Positions 33,262 through 45,776 of a DNA stretch of 64,000 nt are shown here, in pieces. The notes below the pieces were generated by a model. The model was given only the letters and a program-made list of their open reading frames with translations, made no database searches and was not told where the DNA came from. Made by a program: the position numbers and the translations under genes. Source of the stretch: Maea johnstoni (Eukaryota; Annelida; Polychaeta; Spionida; Magelonidae). Each line of letters begins with the position of its first letter. Position 1 is the first letter of the stretch. Where the stretch lies: the NCBI GenBank assembly GCA_963942565.1, contig OZ012690.1, forward strand, positions 17,524,135-17,588,134, written 5' to 3'.

Positions 33262-34689
33262 TCAGACATCAAGGTTTTCCTGCTTGACTATCACTTTGAT
33301 AGGATTTTCCTCCAACTCATGTTTTATTGGCAGACACTGTCTCTTTTCCTGCTTGACTATCACTCTACTAGCATTTTCCTCCAACTCTTCTTTTATTGGG
33401 AGACACTGTCCATTAATGACAACCCATTGCCTTGGTTCTGATAACTGTGGTTCTGTATTGTTAGTTGCTGTCTTTTGATATGTTAACTGGTGCTGCTTTG
33501 GATGAGATTGTGCCCTACCAGTCTTATTACACTCATCAAACTGAAAAGGCCATTCTCCTGTGTGAGTCTGCATGTGTTTTATTAGACCAGAAGGTTGTTT
33601 AAATGCCTTGTCATATTCACTACACTGGAAGGGTCTTTCCCCACTGTGTATCCTCTTATGCTTTACCAGACTTGAAGAAAGTGTGAAGACCTTGTTACAT
33701 TCATCACACTGGAAAAGTGTTTCCCCAGTGTGCATCCTCTTATGCTGTGCCAGAGTAGAAGATTGAGTGAATGCCTTGCCACATTCATTACACTGGAAGG
33801 GTCTTTCTCCACTGTGTGTCCTCTTATGATTTTCCAGTATAAAAGAGGAAGTGAATGCCTTGTTACATTCATTGCACTGGAAGGGTCTTTCCCCACTATG
33901 TATCCTTTTATGCGTTTTCAGAGATGAGGAGCGAGTGAATGTCTTGTTACATTCATTGCACTGAAAGGGTGTTTCCCCACTGTGTATCCTCTTATGCTGT
34001 GCCAGATTAAAAGATTGAGTGAATGCCTTGCCACATTCATTGCACTGGAAGGGTCTTTCCCCACTGTGTGTCCTCTTATGATTTTCCAGTATTAAAGCAG
34101 AAGTGAATGCCTTGTCACATTCATTGCACTGGAAGGGTCTTTCCCCACTGTGTATCCTCTTATGCTTTTCCAGAGAAGAAGACTGTGTGAATGTCTTGTC
34201 ACATTCATTGCACTGGAAGGGTCTTTCCCCACTGTGCATCCTCTTATGCCTTCCCAGAGCAGAAGACTGTGTGAATGTCTTGTCACATTCATTGCACTGG
34301 AAGGGTCTTTCCCCACTGTGCATCCTCTTATGCCTTACAAGAGCAGAAGAATAAGTGAATACCCTGTCACATTCATTGCACTGGAAGGGTTTCTCTTCAC
34401 TGTGTATCCTCTTATGTTGTACCAGTTGAGAAGACTGTGAGAATGTCTTGTCACATTCATTGCACTGGAAGGGTCTTTCCCCACGGTGCATCCTCTTATG
34501 CTTTTTCAGAGTAGAAGAATGAGTGAATGCTTTGTCGCTTATATCGCACTGGAAGGGTCTTTCCCCACTGTGTATGCTCTTATGCTGCACCAGATTGGAA
34601 GAACTTGTGAAGTTCTTGTTACATACATTACAGTGATAAGAGCTTTCCTTTTCATGCCAATCTGCATGATCTACCTTATCTGAAGACAT
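33262..34689 (-). CDS. Poly-C2H2 zinc-finger protein F, near copy of A
   Basis: A 475-residue protein starting MSSDKVDHADWHEKESS, with the same finger order and length as gene A. Of thirteen fingers, eleven are canonical. Finger 2 has Ser for its second Cys (CDISD) and finger 13 has Tyr (CSEYD). Compared with A, finger 2 is broken here but intact there. The tail has two units (IKEE plus VKQE; IKHE plus VKQE) and keeps the lysine that is Asn in A. Start ATG 34689 is preceded by ACC. The upstream module is cut after 0.67 kb, where the large segmental duplication starts at about 35357, so F lacks the CACATGGGTCTATG array of A. Confidence 0.87.
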   Translation of the reverse strand: MSSDKVDHADWHEKESSYHCNVCNKNFTSSSNLVQHKSIHSGERPFQCDISDKAFTHSSTLKKHKRMHRGERPFQCNECDKTFSQSSQLVQHKRIHSEEKPFQCNECDRVFTYSSALVRHKRMHSGERPFQCNECDKTFTQSSALGRHKRMHSGERPFQCNECDKTFTQSSSLEKHKRIHSGERPFQCNECDKAFTSALILENHKRTHSGERPFQCNECGKAFTQSFNLAQHKRIHSGETPFQCNECNKTFTRSSSLKTHKRIHSGERPFQCNECNKAFTSSFILENHKRTHSGERPFQCNECGKAFTQSSTLAQHKRMHTGETLFQCDECNKVFTLSSSLVKHKRIHSGERPFQCSEYDKAFKQPSGLIKHMQTHTGEWPFQFDECNKTGRAQSHPKQHQLTYQKTATNNTEPQLSEPRQWVVINGQCLPIKEELEENASRVIVKQEKRQCLPIKHELEENPIKVIVKQENLDV

Positions 34690-35356
34690 GGTAAATAGCT
34701 GACCATGAAATGAATGAATAAATGAAAAATACTATATGAATTGTGAGTCATCAGTTTGCTTCCGATTACTTTTTCTCAGAACTTTCCCTGCAAATATATT
34801 CAAGAGTTGTATTCACAATGAAACACCAACTTCATGTGGACCTTTCTGGCTGATGCAGGTATGAATGGATAACTAACTTGAGAATTGTCCTTGTGATACT
34901 TGAAAACAACTGTCCCAAAACTCTCACCGTAGTTTCACAGAGTCGAGTCCATCACCTGATTTCTCTCCCCAAGATGAAGAAATGAAGAACTTTTAACTTT
35001 GACCTTGATTTATTTTGTCTTCATGGGGTGATGTTCAGTTCACACGCTTATGAATCTGAAAATACAGAAAAAAATAATAAAACAAGGAAAACAAAATACA
35101 AATTATGTTTGTCTTCATTGGGTGATGTTTAGTCACACAATTGTTCCGTTTACCATTATGAATCTAAAAAAAAGTCAGATAAAAAAGTCAAAACAAGGAA
35201 AACGGAATACAAATTTTACTTATACAGACATTTAGGTAAATCCTCCATTCTATTTTCAATGTGATGTCATCTTTTGTTCCAACTCTCCATTATATTTCAG
35301 GAATGGAAAATGAATACTCCGACCTTGAATTGACTGGCTATCTAGGTCATTTTTGT
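34690..35356 (-). promoter_or_regulatory. 5' flank of gene F (truncated module)
   Basis: The proximal upstream module is nearly the same as that of A and B, then breaks abruptly at about 35356 into sequence that matches 15560 onward. No gene is seen. Confidence 0.45.
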
Positions 35357-36365
35357 TGGCTGAAGATTTGATATTTCGGACGGTGAGGCTTCCATGTGTG
35401 GCCCTACTGATTTAGTTAACCTGTCTCTGAATTTACTGTTACTGTTTAAGTGTAGGAACAGTCTATTTTTCTAGTAGGATATGCTTAAAATCTGAAGGGT
35501 ATGAGACGAAAACTAGGTAGGATAATAGGAACCAAACATCTTTTTTTAGGTCTCATTGCATTTCTTAAGAGAAGAGGAGGTTTTCTCAGATCTAAAAGGC
35601 TCAGAGTTAATTGATTTGGATTAACATGCCAAATTGCATGGACAATGACATAGTGTAATTCATGGTATGAAACACAAACAGTGGTGGCCAGGGAGTATGG
35701 ATGTTGTACATGTCCAAGTTTCAACAGGAGGTCTAAAATGTAGACTAGAAACTGATTGTCATAAAACCATTCTAGTCATGTTTTCCAACTATTCAACATA
35801 AACTTGGCTGGCTCGATTTTAGTTGGGTATCAGGAAATTGTGTGTAAAAGAAGTGACTCATACATATACAAGACTCACTAAGCTGTTTATGACTTATGAG
35901 ATAATATATTAAACATTGTATATGGTGAATGTCTGTCTGATAATATTTTTAAGTATATGAATGATTGTATTTAGTCCATCATAAGCCTTTGTAGCTGGCG
36001 AGATTTTTAACACTTGTGCATTGCATGTAATGAATGTCATCATCTGGATTGGACAATCAGCTATTTATCAAACCATTAATCAAGTTGTTATCAGATGTTT
36101 TGGTAATCCAGATCAGTGCCAAATTATGTCTGCTCAAATTCATAATTGCATTACTTGATATAAGAAGACTAAAAAAGATTGACAAGGCCAGCATAAATGT
36201 TGTTCAGTTCATAATTGCATTTCATGATAGGAAAGCTAGCATGGGTCTTTTCTTTCCTCAATTGCAGCGCGGAGCTGTCCAGGTCATAAGTGAAGCATTG
36301 AACTTTGCAACTGTAAATACACGTGCCTCTTAAACCATTCTAGTCATGTTTTCCTATTTGACAGC

Positions 36366-36640
36366 TGTGCTGTACCAGAAGTCGATCGACTTCTGGTAAT
36401 CGACTTCTGGTACAGCTATTAACTGCACCAAAACTTGAATATCTCCTTGGACAGCATTAAGCTGTAGCATATTAAGCTGTACCAGTAGTCGATCGACTAT
36501 TGGGACAGCCTTTAGCTGTACCAAAACTCGAACAACTTCTGGTATGTACAGCAATAGCTGTCCCAATCGACGATTGGTACGACCATTCATTTATGAGGGT
36601 CATGTACCAAAACTCGATCTGTACCAAAAGTTGTTTGTGA
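36366..36640. repeat. CTGTACCA-AxTCGA motif cluster, uninterrupted copy
   Basis: About twelve motif variants in both orientations lie within 275 bases. The first pair forms the perfect palindrome ACCAGAAGTCGA/TCGACTTCTGGT. The arrangement equals that of copy 1 without the MITE. Confidence 0.65.
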
Positions 36641-38553
36641 AAGTGTCAGTCAATTCAGTGAACTGTATAAAACATGGATGTTTAACAAATACATGCAGTG
36701 TGTATGCACATCACTGTGAAAAATGGCAAAAACATGGTGCTTTTTCATCGCTTCAACAACACTTTCAGTCATAGTTGACTGAAAAGAGTATGAATATCGG
36801 TAGATTTGCATAGAAGTTGAAGATATGACTGGTCAGAACAGACATGGATAGTTTTTTGGTGGTAGACACTCTCAGATGTCTCAAAAACTTCTGCAGTAAT
36901 TTTGCTGGTTCAATCGGTCATTTCTTAACACTGCCAGCATTCTGTCTACATATGCCAACAAGAACTTGAATGTCATTAAGAAACGTCCAAATAGCTAATT
37001 TAACATAGAAAATCACTATCAAGGCAAATGTAGTCAGATATTACGGCTTAACTTATACAAAGTCAGGTGTTTTGTTCTTGGTGCATTGATTTAATAGCAG
37101 CTTGGATGAAGAAAAGAATTGATATGTAGCGAAAAACCAATAACTATATGCGCTATAGTGAAGAGCTGGACTTGTGCCAGGAGTCACTGATCTGGCATCA
37201 GCGCAAGGTCACGTGGGAACAAGAACCAATCAGGGCTCTTGTATCAATTACATTACAGAGAAACCGGTACCTGATCACCACCATCAGCTGGGCATGCTCT
37301 TAGTTGACACTGGTTGAGGCTAGCCTGTGCAGGTTGATTGGCTGGTTTCAAATCCACTTGTGTCTGGTCATCTAAGATAGCAGGACATTTTTTTGTATTT
37401 TCACAAATATGCAAATTCGTGGTGCCTAACCCTGACATGCTCAAACTGTATACAGTTAAAGATGATATATTTTTGGAATCCCGATATGTTGTTCTTTCAA
37501 ATGATATACTGTTTGTCAGCTGGTCAGTATTGGACATGATGTTCGACCCCAAGGCTAAGCCTGCTCGGGTGCGAGTTGGTGTGTATGCGAGTTGACTTGA
37601 TTTCTAACCTACCCCATTTGCCCCACTGCTACTCTTCTTCTTTCTGGGTACTTGTCAAAACCAATTTACTGGGGCCGCCGGAATGAATGCTTTGCGAAAT
37701 CCTCAATGTGATTAGTTCACCACATGGAATCATTTAACCAGAAAAAGTCACTGTAAATGACTAAATGCGGTGACACTTGCCCGGTTCTGAGAGTTGAGAC
37801 TTGAGAGACGTCATCCTCATGTGTGCGGAAATCCTCGATGCGCATGCGCAAGCAGGCCCGAAGTTCAAGCTCTATGCCGATAGAGGTCGCCTTTGCTACA
37901 TTAGAAATTAATTGAAAAACTTGGCAAAGATAGCATATCTGAGGAGTTTAATACCTTCTTAACGCTTTGTACGCAATGACGTCGATGACACAACATAAAT
38001 GACTGATAATGGAATGTACATGCAAAAACTATTTGACTCACCCTGTGCTTTTTGTGGTGACCCCACTTTTATTTTACATTTCTAAAGGGGCGGGATCTGT
38101 CATGATCACAATTTTCTTGTAAAATAACTCTTCTTCATATTTGAAATCCGATTAGGAAATGATAAGACCTGATATCAAAAAAAATTAAACATGCCCAAGA
38201 ATGTTTTCAATCGTATTAAAATCCAAGCTTTGTAGGACCAATATTGAATCAAGGTTGTCCTATGCCTACTACTCCCAGGGTGATTTCAGAAAGTTGTCTT
38301 TATTGAATTTTACAAGGCGAGGGTAAAATAGTGAATATATATTTATTATTATTATTATTATTATACAAGTTTTTGATTGTAGTATTTTCTCACAATGTTC
38401 TATACCTTTTAATGTACTATACTATACCTTTTAAATGCATTCTCCAGAAGTGAATATTCTGCGGTTTATGTTTCATTTGTATTTTTTCCAAGTATTCTAG
38501 CCATATTTGCCTTTTTTTATAGTTTATGAATTATCTTTATAGTTTCAACTCTA

Positions 38554-39506
38554 ATATGATGAGGCATGGCCTCGACGACGAGCGAAGCTCTTAACAATAA
38601 CATAGCTGCAATTTTCTACCCGTAATGCCAGCATGTCCCGGGGGGGGGGGGGGGGGGGCACTTTGGTATTTAGGGGGGGTATATTATCAAAATTTAAAAA
38701 TACCCCCAAGACCTAAAGCTCTGATTTCTGGCCAAAATGCACCCTTTAAAAAAAAAAAACGCTGACTTTTTGCAGTATAAAAACACCCTTTCTTTTATCA
38801 AAACAATGACATCGGATGAACGGGAACACATATTTTAACTTTATATTTTATAATCCTCTGCCTGTTCGGTTAGTGGCAGCAGAATCGGACGCCCACGTCA
38901 CTTTGGGAGTCACTCGGCGTCAGAGCCGCGTATATTTCGTGGATTATTAGGGGATTTTCACCCCCATACTTAATTCGTACCTGGTTACAAAAAAATACCT
39001 TCTTATACAAAATCGCGGACATTCAGAGGTCTTAGAAAAGACCCCTTCTTCCGCAAAATACGTAAGGCGGGTGAGGCCCCCCTCTGTACCTGCGTGGCGC
39101 GATTGTATCACGTTCGCTATTTGGCGCCAGTTTCTAAGGAAAATGAACGCTGCACGTCACAACACACGCACATTACCATTGTTGAATTAGTGCATAGGCT
39201 TCACAATAAAACACGTATATTTCTCTTTTTCTGTCCGCTACCGTGGGTGATTGAAACATATCCATAGTTCGTATGTTGTACAACATAGAACTGGGCCTGG
39301 GAATGAGCATAAGAAAGCTCAGTGTTTACCTTCACGCGACTCCGTCTGACGTCACTTCCTTTTTAACAGCGGGACCCGGACGTACCATAAATTGATCGAT
39401 GGAAATTTAAGGCTATCATCCTACTGACAACAATGAGGTATCTCGCGCATTGCCATTGTACTCGCTACGCTCGCTAGCTGCTTCGCAGCTTGCGAGCTTC
39501 GCTCGT
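38554..39506. mobile_element. GC-richer 953-bp insertion with a 19-G run
   Basis: Absent from copy 1 (empty site near 18556), flanked by TA on both sides (38552-38553, 39507-39508). Subterminal inverted sequence ACGAGCGAAGCTC lies near the left end, with its complement at the right end. The right end also has alternating CGCTACGCTCGCT-type short palindromes. The base composition is richer in G and C than the surroundings. A run of 19 G lies at 38640-38658. No open frame of interest. Probably a non-autonomous DNA transposon of unassigned type. Confidence 0.65.
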
Positions 39507-40153
39507 TATAATTTCAGTATGGATGTTATTTTTCAACGAATATGTATTTGTTTCATTTTTGCCTTAACATGTAGCTTAGCAGGGTGCTTTTCAGGAGTGC
39601 TTTTAAAAGTTAGTTTAAAAATGACTAACTAGGAACACTGAAGTGCATTCTCAGCCATTTCCTGTTTGTCTCACTGTGTGTGTGGTCTGGTTAAATGAAT
39701 GTTACAATTCTGTTTAGTGTTTTGGCTCAGTTAGAGATGTTCTGCAATTAAAAGTAGAATTTTTCACATTGCCCTGATTTCTGCAAACACTCATCCATTA
39801 AGCTGTCAATCACATATATTTTGGGGCCCCTATGTCCCCCAGAGCCAGAGGTCAATAAGGTTACTAGACTAAAACGCCATGCATCTATCTGCTTGGTCCC
39901 GTTGACAATAGAAATGTGGGGAGGGGGGGATCGTGAATCTTCTAGGAGATATTCTCCCAGGGGGCAATTTTCCAAAAAAATGGCAAAGCTTCAGGGGCAC
40001 TCTGTGATAGAGTCAATTTCAAACAATACAATTATGACAATCCTTGCTTTGAGGGGGCGGAGTACTCACTTGTACAGTTTCAACTGGCATGGCTCATGCA
40101 AAATAACATTTTTTGAAATTCTTATCTAGCCGACTACATTCATAGACCACTTA

Positions 40154-40600
40154 TTGCTAATTCAAGCTAACAATGAGCGATAGTACAAGTTCAGGAGTAT
40201 AGTCCATTCACTCTGCACAAAAGATTGATAGACCCTACAGGTGGACGTGTGACCTCTACATGTCCACTTCTTAAGTATACAGATGGGTTCTGCCAGTAGC
40301 CAAGTAAGTTTTCTGGGTCACAGAGTAGGGAAAATCTCCAGGGGTATCATATCTCAAGTACCACAATCACTACATCTTATTTTAGACTACTAGTGTCCCA
40401 TGTACCAATTGCCCCTTTAGTTCCCCTTATGTTCTAGTTCTCCACACTCAGTGACTGCTAACCACAAACTGACCCAGATTTCTATAAGTGTACAGGTCTG
40501 TTTGGCCTGAACACCAATAGAGGACAAACCTGTTCTTACAGGCACACAGTTGAAACTTACAAACCCATTCGCTTTGCTCATTGTTAGCTTGAATTAGCTA
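40154..40600. mobile_element. TA-type MITE, third copy
   Basis: The segmental duplicate of the insertion at 19222-19668. Ends TTGCTAATTCAAGCTAAC and GTTAGCTTGAATTAGCTA. Confidence 0.75.
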
Positions 40601-41445
40601 TAATTCACAGAATCAGTTACTTCTCGTAGGGACATTGCAGCTATTAAAAGTCCAGGGTGCGAGTGGATTTGTCAAGTTATAAATGCATTTATGTACATAA
40701 TGTATGTGTGCGACTTCAATGGGGAATAAAGTATTTCAAATAAATAATGCATGTTACATTTATTACTGATTAAGTTATTGACTTTCAAGAAAAAAAATGA
40801 TAAGTAGTATATATGGCACAGTGAGGTCTTCTACTGTAGGAAAAAAAGCTTATAACTAGTACTAGTATCACCTGATGAGAGCAGATGCTGCTTGTCCACT
40901 CCGGATGAAGCTGACCAACATTGAAATTTTCAGGACCCTCATTTGTATGTTAACAATTACATGGACAATAAAAATGAGGAAGAAGAGAAAAAATGTTGAT
41001 AATTGAGCGGACACTTAGTTCTGGACAAGATACATGACTCATTAATAACTAATTTGGATCATTTTTACTCATAACTATTTTCATTTGGTAATATCTATAC
41101 CTTCAGTTAAGGTATGGCATAGCGTATGCCATTTGCATTCATTCCTATTTGGTTCATGCTGGTGAAAGATATTCTCTATGAAATTTGGAGATTCACGATC
41201 ATTTAACTACTTGTCCAGAGCTTTTTAGAGCTAAGAGTGTTAACGAGGACAGGGTAGTGGAGGAAATGCAGATATAACTATATGAGGAACTTGTGCTTGA
41301 ATATTCCTCTCTAGTGCATTGTTTTACATGAACTATGGTCTAGAATTTTGTAGCTTTGCTTGCTCTCTCCTCTACCAAAGGGACATGTCATAACCAGCAG
41401 GTGGTAAGTAGTGATGGGTGTCCAAGTAACTGGTGAACACAGCCT

Positions 41446-41635
41446 AGAAACCCGTATTACCCATTGCCATTCTTCTCAGGCATTCCAACTTGGTTAGAAA
41501 TCAAAGATGTAGAGAGAGAAGCCTGCAATTAGTGACTGCTAGAAACCTGTATTACCCATTGCCATTCTTCTCATGCATTCCAACTTGGTTAGAAATCAAA
41601 GATGTAGAGAGAGAAGCGCGTAATTAGTGACTGCT
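41446..41635. repeat. 95-bp tandem duplication
   Basis: Two adjacent copies (starting 41446 and 41541) of a segment that is single in the partner at about 20590-20690. They are nearly identical, so the event is recent and specific to copy 2. Confidence 0.8.
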
Positions 41636-42240
41636 CTTGGCTCCGCCGTGCAATAATGCGATTTGTAACTTTATTACAATACTTGACTGCTTAGCATAGT
41701 TGACTAACTTTTAAGAGTTACTTGATTGAACATGCATGTTGAAATATAACTATCAAAATTTTAAGTAGATTCAACTTTAGGTAGCCAGACAGGGCCGTTT
41801 TTGGAAGTTGAGATGGGACTATGCTATTTGTCGACTGCTGGTAGGTTCTGGCCCCCTCCCCCAGGTGTCAGGTCACTAGGTCAAATAAGAAAATGGTGAT
41901 GAATCATATTCACAATTTATTCATATGTTTTCCATATTACAATAACAAGTTTTATGAATAAATGTGGGTACATCACTTGCAAGAAAATATAAACACCTTA
42001 TTCTAATCTTTTATCATTTTTGCTGACCCTCTTAGCATTCTGTTATCACTTTTTTTCTTTCCATCCGATAATTACAGCAACACTCAGGCCAGTTAATAAA
42101 AACAGTATTCAAGAAAGTATTCATTGTCAGTATTCAAGAAAGGCAGGAATTTCACATTCTACAGTGATGCAAGGTTTCCATAAGGGCCTCAGTGCAGTAA
42201 TTCTTATTTTCAACCTTTCGTTTATCTAAAGATAGTCTTA

Positions 42241-42571
42241 AAGAAAGTTGAACTTCCAATATAAATTCAGGAAATTTAAAGAATACAGAACTCTCCCCGG
42301 TTCCTGGAAGCCAGATCAGTTATCTAGTTGTTAAATACAGGAAAAGATCTTCCTGGACCAGTATACTAAGCAAGACATGTGGTACATAATCCTTCATTCT
42401 CAGGCAGACCACAGAGAATGTAAAATCGGTTCGAGAGACCGTCTCACCAATGCCAGTGTTTATCCTACGTTGCCTAGCCAAAAGCTCTTGTACCTCCACA
42501 TGAATTATCTTGGTTGCACAATGTTGTTTGCTGTACTACTTATGAACTCGCTTCATCTATAAGTTTAATTG
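42241..42571 (-). other. 3' flank of gene G (conserved downstream module)
   Basis: Same module as after B, F and H. Probably 3' untranslated sequence. Confidence 0.55.
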
Positions 42572-43663
42572 TTAGACATCAAGGTTTTCCTGCTTGACTA
42601 TCACTTTAATAGGATTTTCCTCCAACTCTTGTTTTATTGGGAGACACTGTCCCTTTTCCTGCTTGACTATCATTCTATTAGCATTTTCCTCCAACTCTTC
42701 TTTTATTGGGAGGCACTGTCCCTTAATGACAACCCATTGCCTTGGTTCTGATAACTTTGGTTGTGTATTGTAAGCTGACGCTGTTTGATATGTTAACTGG
42801 TGCTGCTTCAGATGAGATGCTGCCCTATCAGCCTTAGTACACTTATCGAACTGTAAAGGCCCCTCTCCTGTGTGAGTCCGCATGTGTTTTATCAGAGCAG
42901 AAGATTGTATAAATGCCTTGTCACATTCACTACACTGGAAGGGTCTTTCCCCAGTGTGTATCCTCTTATGTCGTGCCAGAGCTGATGTATCTGTGAATGC
43001 CTTGCCACATTCATTGCACTGGAAGGGTCTTTCCCCACTGTGTATCCTCTTATGCTTTACCAGACTTGAAGAAAGTGTGAATACCTTGTCACATTCATCG
43101 CACTGGAAGGGTGTTTCCCCACTGTGTATCCTCTTATGCTGTGCCAGATGTGAAGATTGAGTGAATGCCTTGCCACATTCACTGCACTGGAAGGGTCTTT
43201 CCCCACTGTGTGTCCTCTTATGATTTTCCAGTATAAAAGAACAAGTGAACGCCTTGTCACATTCATTGCAATGGAAGGGTCTTTCCTCACTGTGTATCCT
43301 CTTATGCTGTACCAGGTGAGAAGACTGTGTGAATGTCTTGTCACATTCATTGCACTGGAAGGGCCTTTCCCCACAGTGCATCCTCTTATGCCTTCCCAGA
43401 GAAGAAGACTGTGTGAATGTCATGTCGCATTCATTGCACTGGAAGGGTCTTTCCCCACGGTGCATCCTCTTATGCCTTCCCAGAGAAGAAGAATGAGTGA
43501 ATGCCTTGTCGCATTCATTGCACTGGAAGGGTCTTTCCCCACTGTGTATCCTCTTATGCTGCACCAGATTGGAAGAACGTGTGAAGTTCTTGTTACATAC
43601 ATTACAGTGATAAGGGCTTTCCTTTTCATGCCAATCTGTATGATCTACCTTATCTGTAGACAT
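42572..43663 (-). CDS. Poly-C2H2 zinc-finger protein G, short array
   Basis: A 363-residue member starting MSTDKVDHTDWHEKES, closest to D in its start, linker and tail (TQPKLSEPRQWVVIKGQ). Nine canonical fingers span about residues 18-267, followed by the usual worn finger (LQFDKCTKADR). Helix types include HSSSLGR, QSSSLGR, QSSHLVQ, CSFILEN and DTSALAR. The tail has two units with IKEE, VKQE, IKQE and VKQE, all matching the SUMO consensus. D and G sit at the same place relative to the two copies of the big segmental duplication. They are therefore duplicates that have since diverged in finger number (14 against 9). No broken fingers inside the array. Confidence 0.88.
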   Translation of the reverse strand: MSTDKVDHTDWHEKESPYHCNVCNKNFTRSSNLVQHKRIHSGERPFQCNECDKAFTHSSSLGRHKRMHRGERPFQCNECDMTFTQSSSLGRHKRMHCGERPFQCNECDKTFTQSSHLVQHKRIHSEERPFHCNECDKAFTCSFILENHKRTHSGERPFQCSECGKAFTQSSHLAQHKRIHSGETPFQCDECDKVFTLSSSLVKHKRIHSGERPFQCNECGKAFTDTSALARHKRIHTGERPFQCSECDKAFIQSSALIKHMRTHTGEGPLQFDKCTKADRAASHLKQHQLTYQTASAYNTQPKLSEPRQWVVIKGQCLPIKEELEENANRMIVKQEKGQCLPIKQELEENPIKVIVKQENLDV

Positions 43664-44466
43664 GGTAAATAGATGACCATGAAATGAAGTGAATAAATAA
43701 ATGAAAAATATTATATAAAATTGCGAGTCATCTGTTTGCTTCTGATTAAGTTATCTCAGAACTTTCCCTGCAGAAATATCCAAGAGTTGTATTCATAGTG
43801 AAGACACCAACTTCATGTGAACCTTTTGTTGGCTGATGCAGGTATGAAAGGTTGAGATGTCCTTGTGATACTCGAAAACAGGTGTCCCAAAACTTCCACT
43901 GTAGTTTCACAGAGTTGAGTCCATCACCTGATTTCTCTCCCCAAGATGAAGAAATGAAGAACTTTTAACTTTGACCTTGATTTATTTTGTCTTCATGGGG
44001 TGATGTTCAGTCACACAATTGTTTGATTGGCGCTTATGAATCTGAAAATACAGATAAAAAATATTAAAACAAGGAAAACAAAATACAAATTGTTTGTCTT
44101 CATTGGGTGATGTTTAGTCACACAAATGTTCCATTTACCATTATGAATCTGAAAGTAAAAACAAGGAAAACAGAATACAAATTTGACTTATATAGACATT
44201 TAGGTAAATCCTTCTTTCTATTTTCAATGTGACGTCATATTTTGTTCTAACTCTCCATTATATTTCAGGAATGGAAAATGAATTCTCCGACCTTGAAATG
44301 ACTGGTTATCTATGTCATTTTTGTTGCAATGCAATATCCTTTCACAAAATTCAATGCATGGAGTAGTCTTGTATGCATCACAAGCAGGGATTGGCACCTT
44401 TAAAATATCCATAATACAATACGGTTTTGATACTTCCTTATCAACTCAATACGATACAAAATTGCA

Positions 44467-44565
44467 CACATGGGTCTATGTACTTAGAGAGCCTCGTAGA
44501 CCCATTGTGCACATGGGTCTATGAACTTTGTCAACCTCATAGACCCTTTGCGCACACGGGTCTAT
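44467..44565. repeat. CACATGGGTCTATG array upstream of gene G
   Basis: Three copies about 43 bases apart with reversed partial copies between, starting 0.80 kb upstream of the gene G start. The last copy reads CACACGGGTCTATA, as in gene E's flank. Confidence 0.7.
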
Positions 44566-45776
44566 AGCAATGTCATCAGTAAATCAGCTTTTAATCAAAG
44601 CCCTCCTCGAGGCTTTTTCACCAGTAATCTGAAAGTGCCATTTTTTTCAAGATTTCAGCCAAAAGAAGCAGTCTTAGGAAAAGAAAATCTGGCACACCCA
44701 GTGCGGAAGTCTTTCTGCTAAATGCATGTTAAGTCTTTCACCATAGTTGCCAAAAAGGCCCTACCATTGAGCTACATGTTGTTTCACTCTAACAAATTCA
44801 TAGAAAATGATTGAGCCACATTTTCTTCAATTATTTATTTTGCCAATACTACAATATGAATATCCATGTGTCGTAGGTAGTCATATAACATTTTCATCTT
44901 TGCATGAAGTAGTTGACAATTGTAGTTGAAATGTTAGAGCTGGTGCTTTATCTCGTTTCAAAGCCATAACTAAAATGACTGGAGAAGATACTGCAGGGAA
45001 CCACAGAAAATATGTTATTGGTAAAGAGGGGAATCATTCTTAAAAATATTCAATTCTTCAAAAGAAGGAAAATTCATTGAAGTATTGGTAAGTTCGGGTC
45101 CCCTCCACCAGGTGTCAGGTCAGTAAATCAAATGATAATATGGTGATGAATCAAATCAACAAGCTGTCAGCTGTATTCATATTCATTTATTGAATTGTTT
45201 TTCACATATACAATAACATGTAAGTTTTGAAAATAAATTTGGGTACATTATATGCAAGAAAATATCATAAACAAGTCGGTTACTCTATTCTAATCTTATA
45301 TCAATTTTGCTCACGTTACACCTTAGATGAATAAAAGAAAGGATATATAGCAAGGGACCAATTACTATATGCACTATAGTTAAGGCCTGGCTATACCAGG
45401 GGTCTCTGATCTGGCATCAGCGTGACATCACGAGGAGACAAGTACCAATGAGGGCTCTTGTATCGGTTAGATCACAGAGAAACTTCCATACCAGCATGCA
45501 CAGAACATGATTTTTGGGCTATTCGCCATAGCCAGCCTGTTAAGGTTGACCGGCTGGTTTCATATCCATATTTTTTTCATCTAATGTTACTCTTAGCATT
45601 ATGGTATCATTTTTTTATATTTCTGTCAGAAACAATAACTCATTCAAGTAAATGAAAACAGTATTAAAAGGAAGGCATTTATTTCACATTATACAGTTAT
45701 CAGCTTCTTTTCCCAGCCTCCAAATGTCAACCCATACTCTCATTAGCAATGCGCCTGGTTTCATAAAACATCTTAA

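Larger units (their letters stand above)
35357..42240. repeat. Segmental duplication, copy 2 (partner 15546-21300)
   Basis: Collinear with 15560-21260 and likewise without a credible gene. It carries the extra insertions listed for copy 1. The extra 310 bases at about 37101-37410 resemble the piece present in every 5' flank (for example 24750-24960), so that piece may be a dispersed element. Its ends could not be fixed. Confidence 0.8.

Noticed and set aside
37101-37410. SINE-like piece with a B-box-like GGTTTCAAATCC
   Set aside because: No clear A box, tail or target duplication. It also matches part of the ordinary 5' flank of the gene family, so its mobile nature is unproven.
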